This document shows, in pieces, positions 12,485 to 22,876 of a stretch of DNA of 64,000 bases. Origin of the DNA: Chromobotia macracanthus (lineage: Eukaryota; Chordata; Actinopteri; Cypriniformes; Botiidae); assembly GCA_036877525.1 (NCBI GenBank), contig JAZGTH010000087.1, positions 4,162,001 to 4,226,000 on the forward strand. The letters are read 5' to 3'. The translations under genes and the position numbers were made by a program. Below the pieces are notes generated by a model. The model did not search any database. It was not told the DNA's origin and saw only the letters and a program-made list of their open reading frames with translations. Each line of letters starts with the position of its first letter. Positions within the stretch are counted from its first letter, which is position 1.

Positions 12485-13624
12485 TGGTACAGGATAATTT
12501 GGCCTACAAATGAAATTCTTCACATGACAGGACACATTAGATAAAGACAACTCAGTGGGATATAGAACACATTAGACTTATCATTAAAGATATCACTGAA
12601 CATTTATTATAGAAACTCAAAAACAACATTTGTGACACTGTACATGTACATGTTGCAGTTTTGATAACATAAAATTTCTTAGATATGTGATTGCTTTACA
12701 GTGCTTAAAAACAACAATTTTGTGAAAAAATAAATATTTGCATTAAATCAATTTTTGTTGTTTCTTTTTTAGCTATTGTTTATCTGTTAGAGAAGTACTG
12801 TATTATGAAACAGACTAAAATGTAATCTAGTAGACTTCATGTGCATATAATTGATAAACAGTGAGAGGCACCAAATTAAGAAAACCTTTTCTTTCTGGTA
12901 AAAAGTTAATTTATAATGAATACATAATAGACATCAGCACATTATCATAATTCAGTAGTTTGATTAACTAGCTACCATAGGTGCCAATACAAAACCTCAA
13001 CTTCTATGTACTGAAAAAAAACAGATAAGTGTAGATAACAAGTAGCATTGATTTGTAAACAAAAAATGAAAACAAAAATGTCAAATATAATTAACATTCA
13101 TCATTTTAGAAAACTGATTTTTTTGGTTAAACATTGTAAATACATAGTAGTTAAGGATACCTAATATAAACTGAGAGCTGTTTTCTGTTATGTTATTACC
13201 ATTAATGAATGTCTTTGACACTGATTAACAAGTGGACATACCCAGCATCCCTTTACACTGATATTGATAGTAGTTATATAGTTTCTGTTGAAGGTTATTG
13301 TAATGCTGAATGCTTTCTTATGTCCCAGCTTAATAAACAGATACAACTGTACGTAAGCCATACTGTATGTTGGTTGAAAGGTTTAACACTCATACAGTAA
13401 ATGGCATCATCAAAACATTTTGTTTTGTAATTCCGTCCAGAATTACACACTTCACCTTTCACAGATAGCTGGTTGCCTGTAGAACTCTATAACATACAGA
13501 AATGGTTTATCCACTTTGGCCGGATACCGGTTATAGCTTGGATGCATTCTCAACAAGGAAACAAACTTTCACATAAACTTTACAAACTTTGTGTGAGTTC
13601 AGACTACTACACCAGTTCAAATAG
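12485..13624 (-). other. Probable 3'UTR and downstream flank of the TNFSF18-like gene
   Basis: AT-rich sequence with no ORF that resembles a protein. A minus-strand AATAAA (plus tttatt at about 12602-12607) could terminate the transcript. No recognised repeat apart from the Tc1 remnant that begins just left of 12485. Confidence 0.3.
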
Positions 13625-14739
13625 TCAGAAGTTTTGCCCATAGATTTTTAGAAAAGATTTTGTCTCATCGATTTTCATATCATCACAGTTAAGCTTTATG
13701 GTCAACTGATCACCTGTCACAAGCTCCACATTATCAACAATAAATTGCGCCTTATGATGACAGAACTCTCGCCTCATGATGTCATTGTTTGAATTTACTG
13801 GTTCCCGCTGCAGAATGAAAGATTCGGGGCACCCTCCTGCTGCTGTTTCTTCTACCTTAAATATCTCGCCATGAATCAAATACGTGCCATTTCTGGGTGC
13901 TGTGAAGTTTGTGTTTTTCCCTATAAAGAGAAAACATTTTGAGAACAGTTACTATCGTTTGTGCCTCTCTACTATGGAAGCATATAGTAAGATGCCCAGT
14001 CTTTCAAATTAAGTGCTGTAATTAAGATAACTAAATCAATTCAGAATATAATTAGTCATATGAAAATCATTGATGTGGTGGAATATATACCAGTGAATCT
14101 GGCAGTAACGCTGAATCTCTGGGGATAATCCTGTTAAAGATAAAAATATATAAATTAATTTTGTATGCTATGCATATTGTATGAACAGCATACAATATTA
14201 GTTCCATGTTACAGCATCCCTGTATTGTAGCTGCATGTGCTGAAATCATATAGAACATTCTCTAAAATGTTTGATTTCAATCCATACATTTTAATATTGT
14301 CATCAAAGCTCTATCAGAGAGTTTATTGGGTCAGTCCAATGTGACAAAAAAAGAAACATGCAGTATGAATGCACATGTAGTATGAAATAAATGACTAATT
14401 TATTTTCTTCTGATTTTTCAAAGGCTGGCTCAAATAAATAACTGAATTAGGGAATCTGTTTAAGTACTTCATAGTACTGCTGTTCTTGATGATGTAATCT
14501 GTTATTCATACTGAATTTTGGAATTTACTTTGTAAAGTATCAAAAAAAAAATCCATCCTCATTACCTGCTGGGACACTTTGACCCAAATAATGTATCCAA
14601 TCAATCCCATCACCAGCAGCATAAGCACAGCCACAAAGAACTTGGAGAAGACCCCATGCTTGACCTTGGGGGTATTCACAGAAACCACCAAAGATTCTTC
14701 TGGGTCTTGAATATTACAGATGAAGGGAGTTGTTGCCAT
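13625..14739 (-). CDS. TNF superfamily ligand, TNFSF18/GITRL-like (169 aa, 3 exons)
   Basis: This is a predicted type II membrane ligand of the TNF superfamily. Exons, minus strand: 14739-14566, 14130-14091 and 13920-13625. Lengths 174, 40 and 296 give 170 codons including stop. Exon 1 encodes MATTPFICNI, a cytosolic tail of about 33 residues, then the membrane segment FFVAVLMLLVMGLIGYIIWV. The 40-nt exon 2 encodes DYPQRFSVTARFT. Exon 3 encodes the compact receptor-binding domain, with NFTAPRNGTYLIHGEIF (GITRL: NGLYLIYGQV), VELVTGDQLTIKLNCDD and the terminal strand SFLKIYGQNF. Donor and acceptor sites are canonical, with phases 0 and 1 as in the neighbour at 22877-25317. The ATG sits in a strong context (A at -3, G at +4). 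The frame is open upstream to 14934, but the TATA-like site at 14793 favours this Met. A minus-strand AATAAA near 12602 may end a 3'UTR of about 1 kb. Family membership is well supported; the exact orthologue is not. Confidence 0.75.
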
Positions 14740-14790
14740 CCTGAATGAATGAGTGAGATGCTTAATGACAATCTCCCTGTTTTCCCTGTG

Positions 14791-14799
14791 CCTTATATG
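14791..14799 (-). promoter_or_regulatory. Possible TATA element of the TNFSF18-like gene
   Basis: Minus-strand CATATAAGG lies about 55 bp upstream of the chosen ATG, similar to the spacing in the TNFSF4-like gene. The match is only moderate. Confidence 0.3.
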
Positions 14800-15244
14800 C
14801 CAAGGGTCAACCCACTCATTTAGGAGAGTTCCCTTACTGAAACCAGATAAACAACAGCCTGCTATGGCTTGCCTCCAACAAGCTAGCCTGAGACAGAGAA
14901 GGAGGGAGAGAGTTGGGATTACCCACACACCCACACATGCTGACAGGCATGTGCATGCTAAAGAAACTGTTGCGCAGGTACTTATGCTCAGGTCCTTCCA
15001 GTGCAGAAGAGAAACCCTCTTACCTCCCCTTTTATGATGCCATAAAATATGATATCTGTTATGACACCTTTATACTCACACAGGTTCAAGAACCATGTTG
15101 CATGCAGTGTTAAATATACAAACTATGAAGTTTTCTGTTTTCATTGAGTAAAAACAATAAAACATTGATTTGTTTTGGATTTACAGTAGCATCTGACACC
15201 ACTAGTGAAAATGCTTCATTAAACATCACCGTAACAGTGATTTA

Positions 15245-15420
15245 TTGAGCACCTCAGTTGTCAGCTGCCGGCATTGGAATCAAACCAGCAACCTGCTGGT
15301 TACATTTACATTTACGCATTTGGCAGACGCTTTTATCCAAAGCGACTTACAGTACATTCAAGTTGTGCTCCCCTGGGAATCGAACCCACAACCTTTGCGT
15401 TGCTACACTGGAGCAGGAAT
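15245..15420 (-). mobile_element. tRNA-derived SINE, truncated, with adjacent repeat fragment
   Basis: The plus strand shows the tail reversed (ACGCATTTGGCAGACGCTTT, ATCCAAAGCGACTTACAGTA), then GGGAATCGAACCCACAACC, the reverse of a B box. The tRNA head is incomplete. A fragment of the GCACCTCAGTTG repeat family precedes it at 15249-15300. It lies about 0.5 kb upstream of the TNFSF18-like gene. Confidence 0.7.
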
Positions 15421-16471
15421 ACATTGGAGCAGCTTCTGCTCTTTAACAAGTAGTTCACAACTAATGTGGCAATGTCACTTCCTATTAATTTTTGACAATC
15501 ACGTCATAAGGTTTCTACAGAAGAGAAGTTTAGATTTAGTGCTAAAGTTATGCTTTTTCATCCTTACACTCCATGTATAAACACAAAAACCACCAGGCAT
15601 GAAGGCTTCACTTTGTCCATAAAGAACTTTTAACATCCACAGATTGTTTGCATAAAAGGAGATCTTTAGCGAAAAAATGGTTCAACAGATATTAAAAAAT
15701 AAGAATTGCAAGAAAGAAGTGATTGCAAGAAAGAAATTATTCTTTTAAGAATAATAGAACCTAAAAAGGTTCTTTGGGTTCTTCTAGGGCATCATTGTGA
15801 AGAACCACTTTTAGCACCTTTTTCATAACAGAATGGAATCATTTAAGTACTTTAAAGTTATGATTTGTTGGGTTTACCAACCACAAACATCTTTCATAGG
15901 TATGGTTTTGTACACAAGTTCAAGGTTTATGGCAGTGCAATATTTAGATTTACTGGAAGGGTAGAGAATGTCAACAGAGGAATGTTCCCACTTTTGATAA
16001 ATTGTGACCTAACAAAAGATGAAATGAAAGATGACATTTTCCACAGACTCAACATTTGTTAAAATCATTTCTTGTCCAAACTCAGTGATCACGAGTTTGT
16101 GCCTTCCCATAAATTAAGCAGACATTACATGAAAAAGAGAAGTTAAAATGAAAAAGAGGTATTTCAGTCAGGGTCCAGGTCTCCTGGTCAATTCTGCACA
16201 TCAGCATTATTCTCAAGAGGAGAAAAATTAAAAACAACAAAAATACATGTTAGCATGTGTTATAATGTCCACTTCACAGGAATTCTGTGTGCAGTAGAAA
16301 CAATTGGTATTGTAATTGCAATGCATTTTCTTAGAATGTAGTTCCAGTCATGCAGTACATAGTATGTAGGTTGTATTAAGTATACAGTATATGTATTTTT
16401 TATATATGCCAATATATAACAAAATATATAAAAAATAGTAAAAATACTTTATATCTATATAATACTCTATA

Positions 16472-16505
<34 letters not shown>

Positions 16506-16964
16506 TTGTATTATTTTATATTTTTATAATTATTTTTTTTCTCTCTACTGTCTATACTAATATGTATTTACTGTAAAGCTTCTTTGCAACAATGCAATAA
16601 ACAAAGTTTACTGGCAGAGAAAGAGGTGTGGGGAAGGAGTGAGAGTTTTCAGCCAGAGTGAAAGAGCAGGAAATAAACAATTTGTCTCATGTGTAGGGGA
16701 ATTCTCTCTGATCATTGCATCACGGTGCAGTGAAACCTTTGTTGCGACCAGGGAACTGTTTCATCATCACTGACTCAATCACTAGTGTTTCCTCATTAGC
16801 CAGTGGCTAAACAAGCGTCTCGGCCAAAACTGTTTGGACACGCCCAGAGAAACACCAACCCACGCATATATACACATGCTTCCTACTCAGTAATCAGACA
16901 CGTGCTTAAGGCACCTAAAAACATCAGCTCATTCACTAATATGTAAACACAATAAACACTGCAA
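15421..16964. other. Intergenic, no gene seen
   Basis: Contains a small GGTTCTT-type repeat fragment at 15750-15830 (AAAAAGGTTCTTTGGGTTCT), AT-rich stretches and an (AT)n microsatellite at 16475-16502. No exon is recognised. Confidence 0.45.
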
Positions 16965-17084
16965 TGTCAATAAGACGGCTGTCTTTTATGTCAATAAGAC
17001 GGCTGTCTTTTTATGTCAACAAGACGGCTGTCTTTTATGTCAATAAGACGGCTGTCTTTTTATGTCAACAAGACGGCTGTCTTG
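16965..17084. repeat. Minisatellite, five 22-25 bp units with a hairpin core
   Basis: Five head-to-tail copies of TGTCAATAAGACGGCTGTCT plus TTTA or TTTTA. Unit lengths are 24, 25, 24, 25 and 22. Units 3 and 5 have CAACAAG in place of CAATAAG. Each unit contains AAGAC-GGCT-GTCTT, a five-base-pair stem with a four-base loop. In unit 5 the stem extends to nine pairs (CAACAAGAC/GTCTTGTTG) at 17066-17087. Confidence 0.9.
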
Positions 17085-17107
17085 TTGTTTTCTTGACAGA
17101 AAACAAC

Positions 17108-17285
17108 AACTTTCTGTAAACCTATTTTCCAGTGTCACTCCTGGAACATGTATTTACAATAGTAATATTATGCAGTAAATTATGTATAATTACATGCCGC
17201 TAACCCTAAATCAAAGCGCAATCCTAACCCTAACCCTATATTAATCACATGTTGTAAACTAATATTACTCAGTATTTAAATTGAT
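17108..17285 (+). repeat. Non-autonomous element with telomere-like CTAACCC motifs, copy 1
   Basis: Motifs CAGTGTCACTCCTGGAACAT, GCAGTAAATTATGTATAATT, CTAACCCTAAATC and CCTAACCCTAACCCTATATT occur in the same order as at 35372-35600. A third, 3'-end copy lies at 29940-30013. The CCCTAA motifs belong to this repeat and need not mean a relic telomere. Confidence 0.6.
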
Positions 17286-17289
17286 AATA

Positions 17290-18520
17290 ACACTTATATA
17301 TATATATATATAACTTTCTTATAACAATTGTTTGGACTTTGATTTATTTACATCGACATTCTGTAATGACAGTAGCCCACATTCTTACAATATTAAATAT
17401 TGTACTTTAAGTTAATTTAATATAAAAACATTTTAAGTACACAGCTCTTACACAAATAGAAGGTGTGTGATCATTTGTTTCTTGATAATTTGTTTCAGAA
17501 CACAGATAAACTTGTCAAGCAAGTTTTAAAGCAACTGGCATTACCTTAAAACATATAAATTTGTATTTAGTATTTTTAATCATGCTTTATGTTTGTTGAA
17601 GTCACTGTACAGTGGTACTATACGATGCATCCCAAACCCTCTATTTTAATCCATTACAATAAAAGTCTAATTGATATCAATAACAGATTATTAATGCCAG
17701 ATTTCCTGTAAGTGTTAAAGAGTGAAACCAGATAAACATCAGAACAAAGCAAAAGAAGCTGTGAGTCACTCAGTTCCTAACATGCTATTGTTACCTGGTT
17801 CCTATCATCTGTTTGCTTTTCATAACATTTCACAGTTTTAGACATTTTAAGTTTTTTATGTTGAATGAGGCCATGCACAATTCCAATTGTGTGTGTGTTA
17901 TTTATGTTTGTGAAAGCATCTGTCTGGGTTTGTATAGGTTAAAATGGTCTAAAAACAATTATTATTAAATCATAATTTCCAAAGCATGGCATAGGATCAA
18001 TCTGAAAAAGCTCATTTAGAACAATATCAGGTTAGCTCATGAAAAATGTATTAGGTGACATATTAGGTTAAATACATCTTGCTACAAGGTGATACTAGGT
18101 GCTAGCCGAACAGCCAAGCATTAGCTGTTAAGTAACCTTCTAAATCATATTGCACACAAAACTGACTGGCTGAGCCAGCACACTGGTATTTTTTATGTAC
18201 TGTACTTATTCTCCACATATTTTACCATGTTTTCTATATAATTTATTGTAGAAAGTATTGCACTATTAATTTATGTTTATTATTGTTGTAGATCTTTGAC
18301 AACCCTACACCTGTATGTAAAAACATTAAATGTAATTGATCACTTGTCATTGAAATGGCTGTTTCTGGCGTTTCTTTTTTTTTTTACCAGGTTAGGGTTT
18401 TGCCATAGTCAAAGGTCTGGAACTACACCCTTATGATGCCAAAAACTTCTTAACAGTTTTACCAGTTCCTAAATTTTTGAAGGGCTCTTTAAAGTATAAA
18501 ATTGATAGTTATTCCTTTCT
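17290..18520. other. Intergenic, no gene seen
   Basis: AT-rich sequence with an (AT)n tract at 17294-17312. No exon recognised. Confidence 0.4.
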
Positions 18521-18525
18521 GTTGC

Positions 18526-20475
18526 CTAGGATAGGCCCTCTTGGAAAGAACTGGAGTCATTACTCAATAAGGGTGCTATTTGACCTATGATGTGTAGAAA
18601 ACTTTTTCCTTGTTGAAGCAGAGACCAGGAGACGTTGGGATATCTTTCAAGCAGAAGGTTGTACAGAATTTGATAAGCTTCTGACTTGATCAAGGGCCTG
18701 TATGACACCATAAGAGGGGATTAATGCTCTGAGAGTTCTTGACCACCATGTTTGTGTGCAAGTGAGTCCCATCTTCTTTGTTCATAGTAGGACCTGAATT
18801 ATGTAGATGTGGAGACACAGTTAGTGATGGGGTGTGCCACCCATGGGATTCTTGCTCCTACTGAAGGCCAGTGTGGCATGCATTGGATGTTCTTTACAAC
18901 AAACAAGGTGTTTCTTGACATATTCATTAGTTCTAAAAATATGCTGTTTCTGGAGTCTACACTTTGTGCGATGTCCATGATGATTACTAGTACAGCAATC
19001 TTGATCATGTTGATGGATGACTGAAGTTCCCGTATGTGATTCTCTGCGTTGTGTATTTTTAGCTTCTTTTTAGCATTGTGTAGTAAAGCTTCTGTAAAGC
19101 AAAGAAATTGTTCCTAATTTTGCATTTTGTGAATGAGCTAGTACCGTAACCATTTGCCAAACAATCAACAGATTTAAATCCTCTAAAAACAACATCAGTC
19201 ATAGAAGACATCATAACAGAGGATAAACTGGTGACTATAGCATGTTGGAAAATGACATTTAGGGCTGTGAGAGTAAACCATTTTCCTGAAGAGAGGTGAT
19301 AAAAGAGGTCACACTAGTTTTACACCTGTATCTAAAGGAAAAAGAGAAACTGTGTTCTTTTGTTCCCTGATTTGTTTTTCATGTTTGTTGCAAATTTCAG
19401 CTCAATATTAAGCTCTCACAGCCTAAATAATTATTGTCTAAACAAGCTGCCCCACAAGTTAGGAGATGGAGAGGGGAGGGGCTGCTTCAAGATTGTAAGC
19501 AGGCTGTGCATGAGCTGAGAAATGCTGTGTATTTGTCGTAACATCTTTTGTTTTTTTCTACACTCTTTCATATAATGACCATGCTTACCACAGTAGTGAC
19601 ATCTGTTGTCCCTCCTTGGACATTTATACTTTTGTCCACTTTCTGGGTTAGAATTTTTTACATTTACATTTATGCATTTGGCAGACGTTTTATCCAAAGC
19701 GACTTACAGTGCATTCAAGTTATACATTGTCTTAGTACATTCTCTTGCGCTACGAACGCAATGCTCTACCACTGAGCTACAGGAGAACTGTACACACTGC
19801 AAAGGAACTTTCCTTTGCACACAGTTGTGTGTTTAGTGATGCTGCTGCAATTTTCACTTTTCTTCTAACATCAGCATCTCTTTTCATTATAGCTAACCTG
19901 TCTAGGTTACTTCTGAGAGTTCTGTTAGACCAAGTTAGCTCTAGGAATAGCAAGGCTTTTCTGTACTCGGCTACAAGGCCATCTGACCAGATGTGGACTA
20001 GGGGTCCCTTGTCATCTAGTACACTTTGGGATCATCTACTATTCAACTATAAGTTACAGCTGACTGACAACACCTTTCAGTGTATTCACTCACAGTTTCT
20101 TCTTTCCTTTGCACACAATTAGTGATTCTGGACCAGTCTGTTTTGTGTCCCATGATATTCTTTATAATTTTCAAAACACCTTCTCTTTGCGCTTTTACTG
20201 GCATGCTGTAGTAGTTCAGAAGTAACCGCAGTTTTGTTCTAATACATGCTCCTAGTTCTTTTTTACACTTTTTACAGACCAAGTCAGCATTTCTGCATAC
20301 TGCTTGTGTGAGTCAATGTTTTGAGGAACAGTTGGCAGAGGCTGCTGCTTGGTTGAAAAGGGCAACCTATATAAATGCACATACAATGTTTTAATATAGT
20401 TTTAAATTGAAAGTTTTGTATTGAAAGTCAATAAGGGTGCTATTTCACCTATGATGTGTAGGAAACTTTTTTGAT
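18526..20475 (-). mobile_element. Decayed LTR-retroelement remnant with gag zinc knuckle
   Basis: On the minus strand a gag-like piece (20282-20043, with WSRITNCVQRKEETVSEYTE) is followed at 19601-19560 by a CCHC zinc knuckle with spacing CX2CX4HX4C, as in nucleocapsid proteins. A short DTG-like protease start may lie near 19330. The order gag to nucleocapsid fits an LTR element, but pol is essentially absent and stops are frequent. A segment of about 45 bp recurs directly at 18565-18610 and 20429-20475. A SINE (19655-19790) splits the gag part. No long terminal repeats were delimited. It is a dead copy. Confidence 0.6.
19655..19790 (-). mobile_element. tRNA-derived SINE inserted in the gag remnant
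   Basis: Reversed tail ATTTATGCATTTGGCAGACG and ATCCAAAGCGACTTACAGTG, then GCAATGCTCTACCACTGAGC, the reverse of a tRNA A-box region. Parts of the head are missing. The flanking sequence on both sides belongs to the gag-like frame, so the SINE came later. Confidence 0.75.
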
Positions 20476-20554
20476 CTAAAATACAATATTATACTGTTTG
20501 TCACAATACTGTACCAATGAGATTTCATTTGGGCATGGTTATCCAGTGCAGTGT

Positions 20555-20716
20555 GACATTTACATTTACGCATTTGGCAGACGCTTTTATCCAAAGTGAC
20601 TTACAGTGCATTCAAGTTATACATTTTTTTTTTCTTAGTACATGTACTCCCTGGGAATCGAACCCACGACCTCTTGCGCTGCTAACGCAATGCTCTACCA
20701 CTGAGCTACAGGAGAC
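20555..20716 (-). mobile_element. Full-length tRNA-derived SINE
   Basis: About 160 bp in reverse orientation: tail (ACGCATTTGGCAGACGCTTT), body (TGCATTCAAGTTATACATTT), then GGGAATCGAACCCACGACCT (reversed B box) and GCTCTACCACTGAGCTACAG (reversed A-box arm). The head resembles a tRNA gene but the unit is a SINE. Confidence 0.85.
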
Positions 20717-21039
20717 ATAAACAGAAGCAAATGACTGGCTTGTCAAATTTGCTTGTTGTTTACAAAAAACAGTGGTGGTGACCCACAGCAAGCCAAATTT
20801 TGTATGTCTCCCTCTTATTTAACACACCTAATTTAAATCATTAACTCATTAGTAGAAAATAAATTGTGTCAGATAAGGGAGACATACAAAATGTGCAGTG
20901 GAAACCACAAAGATACTGGTTGCTATCTGATCACACAGTGGCAATTGTTTTGCAATCATAATACAAAAATATTTGTTAAGAAACATGGTAATCATGTTAA
21001 AGGATATGATGCAACAATTTACTATGTTTTGTGAAAGTG

Positions 21040-21305
21040 AAGCGAAAGTGACATATTTATTGTATGTGACAGATATGGTAAGTCATACCCAAAACATGAC
21101 CTCTGCATTTAACCCATCACTGGTGAGGAGTAAACACACACTGCAAACCGTAAACACACACACCCGGAGCAGTGGGTAGCACACTACTGCACCCAGGGAG
21201 CAATTGGGGGTTAGGGGCCTTGCTCAAAGACACTTCAGTTGCTACCTGCCAGTGCAGGAATAAAACCAGCAACCTTCTGATTACAAGCCAGACTCACTTA
21301 CCAGC
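21040..21305 (+). repeat. Fish interspersed repeat (GGGAGCAATTGGGG family), copy 2
   Basis: Contains CTCTGCATTTAACCCATCAC, CACACACCCGGAGCAGTGGG, CAGGGAGCAATTGGGGGTTA and CTTGCTCAAAGACACTTCAG, then CCAGCAACCTTCTGATTACA. This is the motif order of a very common fish repeat. A worse-preserved copy is at 5690-5800. Confidence 0.7.
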
Positions 21306-22410
21306 AGGTCACAACTTGTGTGGTCTAGACAGTAAACCCATTCTGTGTGATTCTGTTTCTCAAGGGAATTCCTCACTATGAGTTCCTCACTAACACAATC
21401 AGGCCCTGGGCAATCAGTAACAGAGAAATCATATTTCAGTACAAAATTGCAAGTAACAAACACAGAAATGAACAGTAAACACTTTCACTCTCGTTTTTGA
21501 AATATCCACCCCCACATATGACTGATTAAAAGCAAAGGGCATGTAAGAACAAGAAACCTGATATGACAGGGAAGGCAAAGAGGGTGGAGTCAAGCACTAC
21601 CAGCAATAGTTGAGGAAAATTTGGACCTTAAGTGTTGGGTAAAGTAAATATGCTAAACGTACATCTATAAAGTCAATTACTCAAAAGCATAAAATAAATG
21701 GAAGCTACAGTTGATATATGAGCATATTGCATTTTTATTGATGTATTACTAAAACATATTTATAAAATATCAGTGCAAACCTTGCTGTATAAATAAAGCT
21801 TTGCTATAGAAATTGCTGCAGTAATCTGATTAGGCAGTTAGACTTGTGTGGGTTATGCTTGATATACACAAACATAAAAATCAAAAACTAAACTAAAAAA
21901 CGAAAAACTATTGAGACCATTGACTAGAATTTCAATTTAAGAGATATGTGGATTATAGAGAGTTTCTTTGCTTTCCCTCTTAGATCTTTTTAGTGCTTCA
22001 GTTCACCATCACATTAATGGTGTCTTAATTAAATATTTAATATATTCATTTTGATTTCAATAAATACATTTTCTCCTTATGGCAGACTTCTTATGCCACA
22101 GATTCTCAATGTCTAATGACTCTGATTTAAACAATGGCATTGAGCATTCTTCTTTGAATGCTTCACACAATTGTAGACAGTTTACATAATTAAAAGTTTA
22201 CATATTTAAACAACATTCATTGTGTACAACAAAAACAACAACAAACATTTTCAATATCTGTTCCAGTGAGGACATTGAGAACATTATTGCTATGTCAGTA
22301 TTCGAAAGCTTTATCAGGATAATATTTAAGGATATTTTAATTATTCCATCTCACAACAACAGCACTATAGAATTTGATAGTGGTAGTTTCAAAATCATCT
22401 CTTTCCATCA
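21306..22410. other. Intergenic, no gene seen
   Basis: AT-rich. It probably includes the 3'UTR of the TNFSF4-like gene on the minus strand, with a possible AATAAA as plus-strand tttatt near 21735. No exon recognised. Confidence 0.35.
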
Positions 22411-22482
22411 ATGAAGTATCACTACAAAGAGCTTATGGAACCCTCACAAATCCAGATTCTGGTAAGGTAAATTCTATTTCAT

Positions 22483-22710
22483 ATGTCACCATATTTAATA
22501 CCACGTGATCCACCGTATACTTCAGTGGATATTTCACGACTGACTCATCTTGTGGAAGACCCAAGAAGCACTAGAAGAGTGTGGGGAAAACTGGAGTCTC
22601 CTCCTATATGGAAAACTGTTTTTGCTGCTCTCAAAAAACTGTTTTTGTTCTCCATTCTCTTCTTTGGCTTCATGATCACAACTTTAGTCCAGGAAAACTT
22701 TGGGCTATGA
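22483..22710 (+). CDS. Unassigned small ORF with a C-terminal membrane segment (75 aa)
   Basis: The ORF reads MSPYLIPRDPPYTSVDISRL, then a basic stretch (RSTRRVWGK), then PPIWKTVFAALKK and a hydrophobic segment LFLFSILFFGFMITTLV close to the C-terminus, ending at TGA. This is the layout of a tail-anchored protein, and the end loosely recalls LEM-domain inner nuclear membrane proteins, but I see no LEM domain upstream. In the same frame at 22411-22461 lies a second open piece starting MKYHYKELMEPSQIQIL, followed directly by a donor-like GTAAGG. It could be a terminal exon, a processed copy or chance. It overlaps the region antisense and 3' to the TNFSF4-like gene. Confidence 0.25.
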   Translation: MSPYLIPRDPPYTSVDISRLTHLVEDPRSTRRVWGKLESPPIWKTVFAALKKLFLFSILFFGFMITTLVQENFGL

Positions 22711-22876
22711 CATTACCACTGTATTTAAAACTATTTTAAAATTATGTTTACAATCAGGGTGAGGTCAACAAGTGACTTCTGGATGAAAAAATATTCTTCA
22801 TAGTAATTTTGACTGAGGCTCTGACATAGTTCTAGCATTTAAATGAAGGAGCACCTTAAAGAGCTTCATATCCCAT

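Noticed and set aside
16965..17084. Regular repeats that might suggest a CRISPR-like array
   Set aside because: No unique spacers; units are contiguous, and the sequence is vertebrate. It is a minisatellite.
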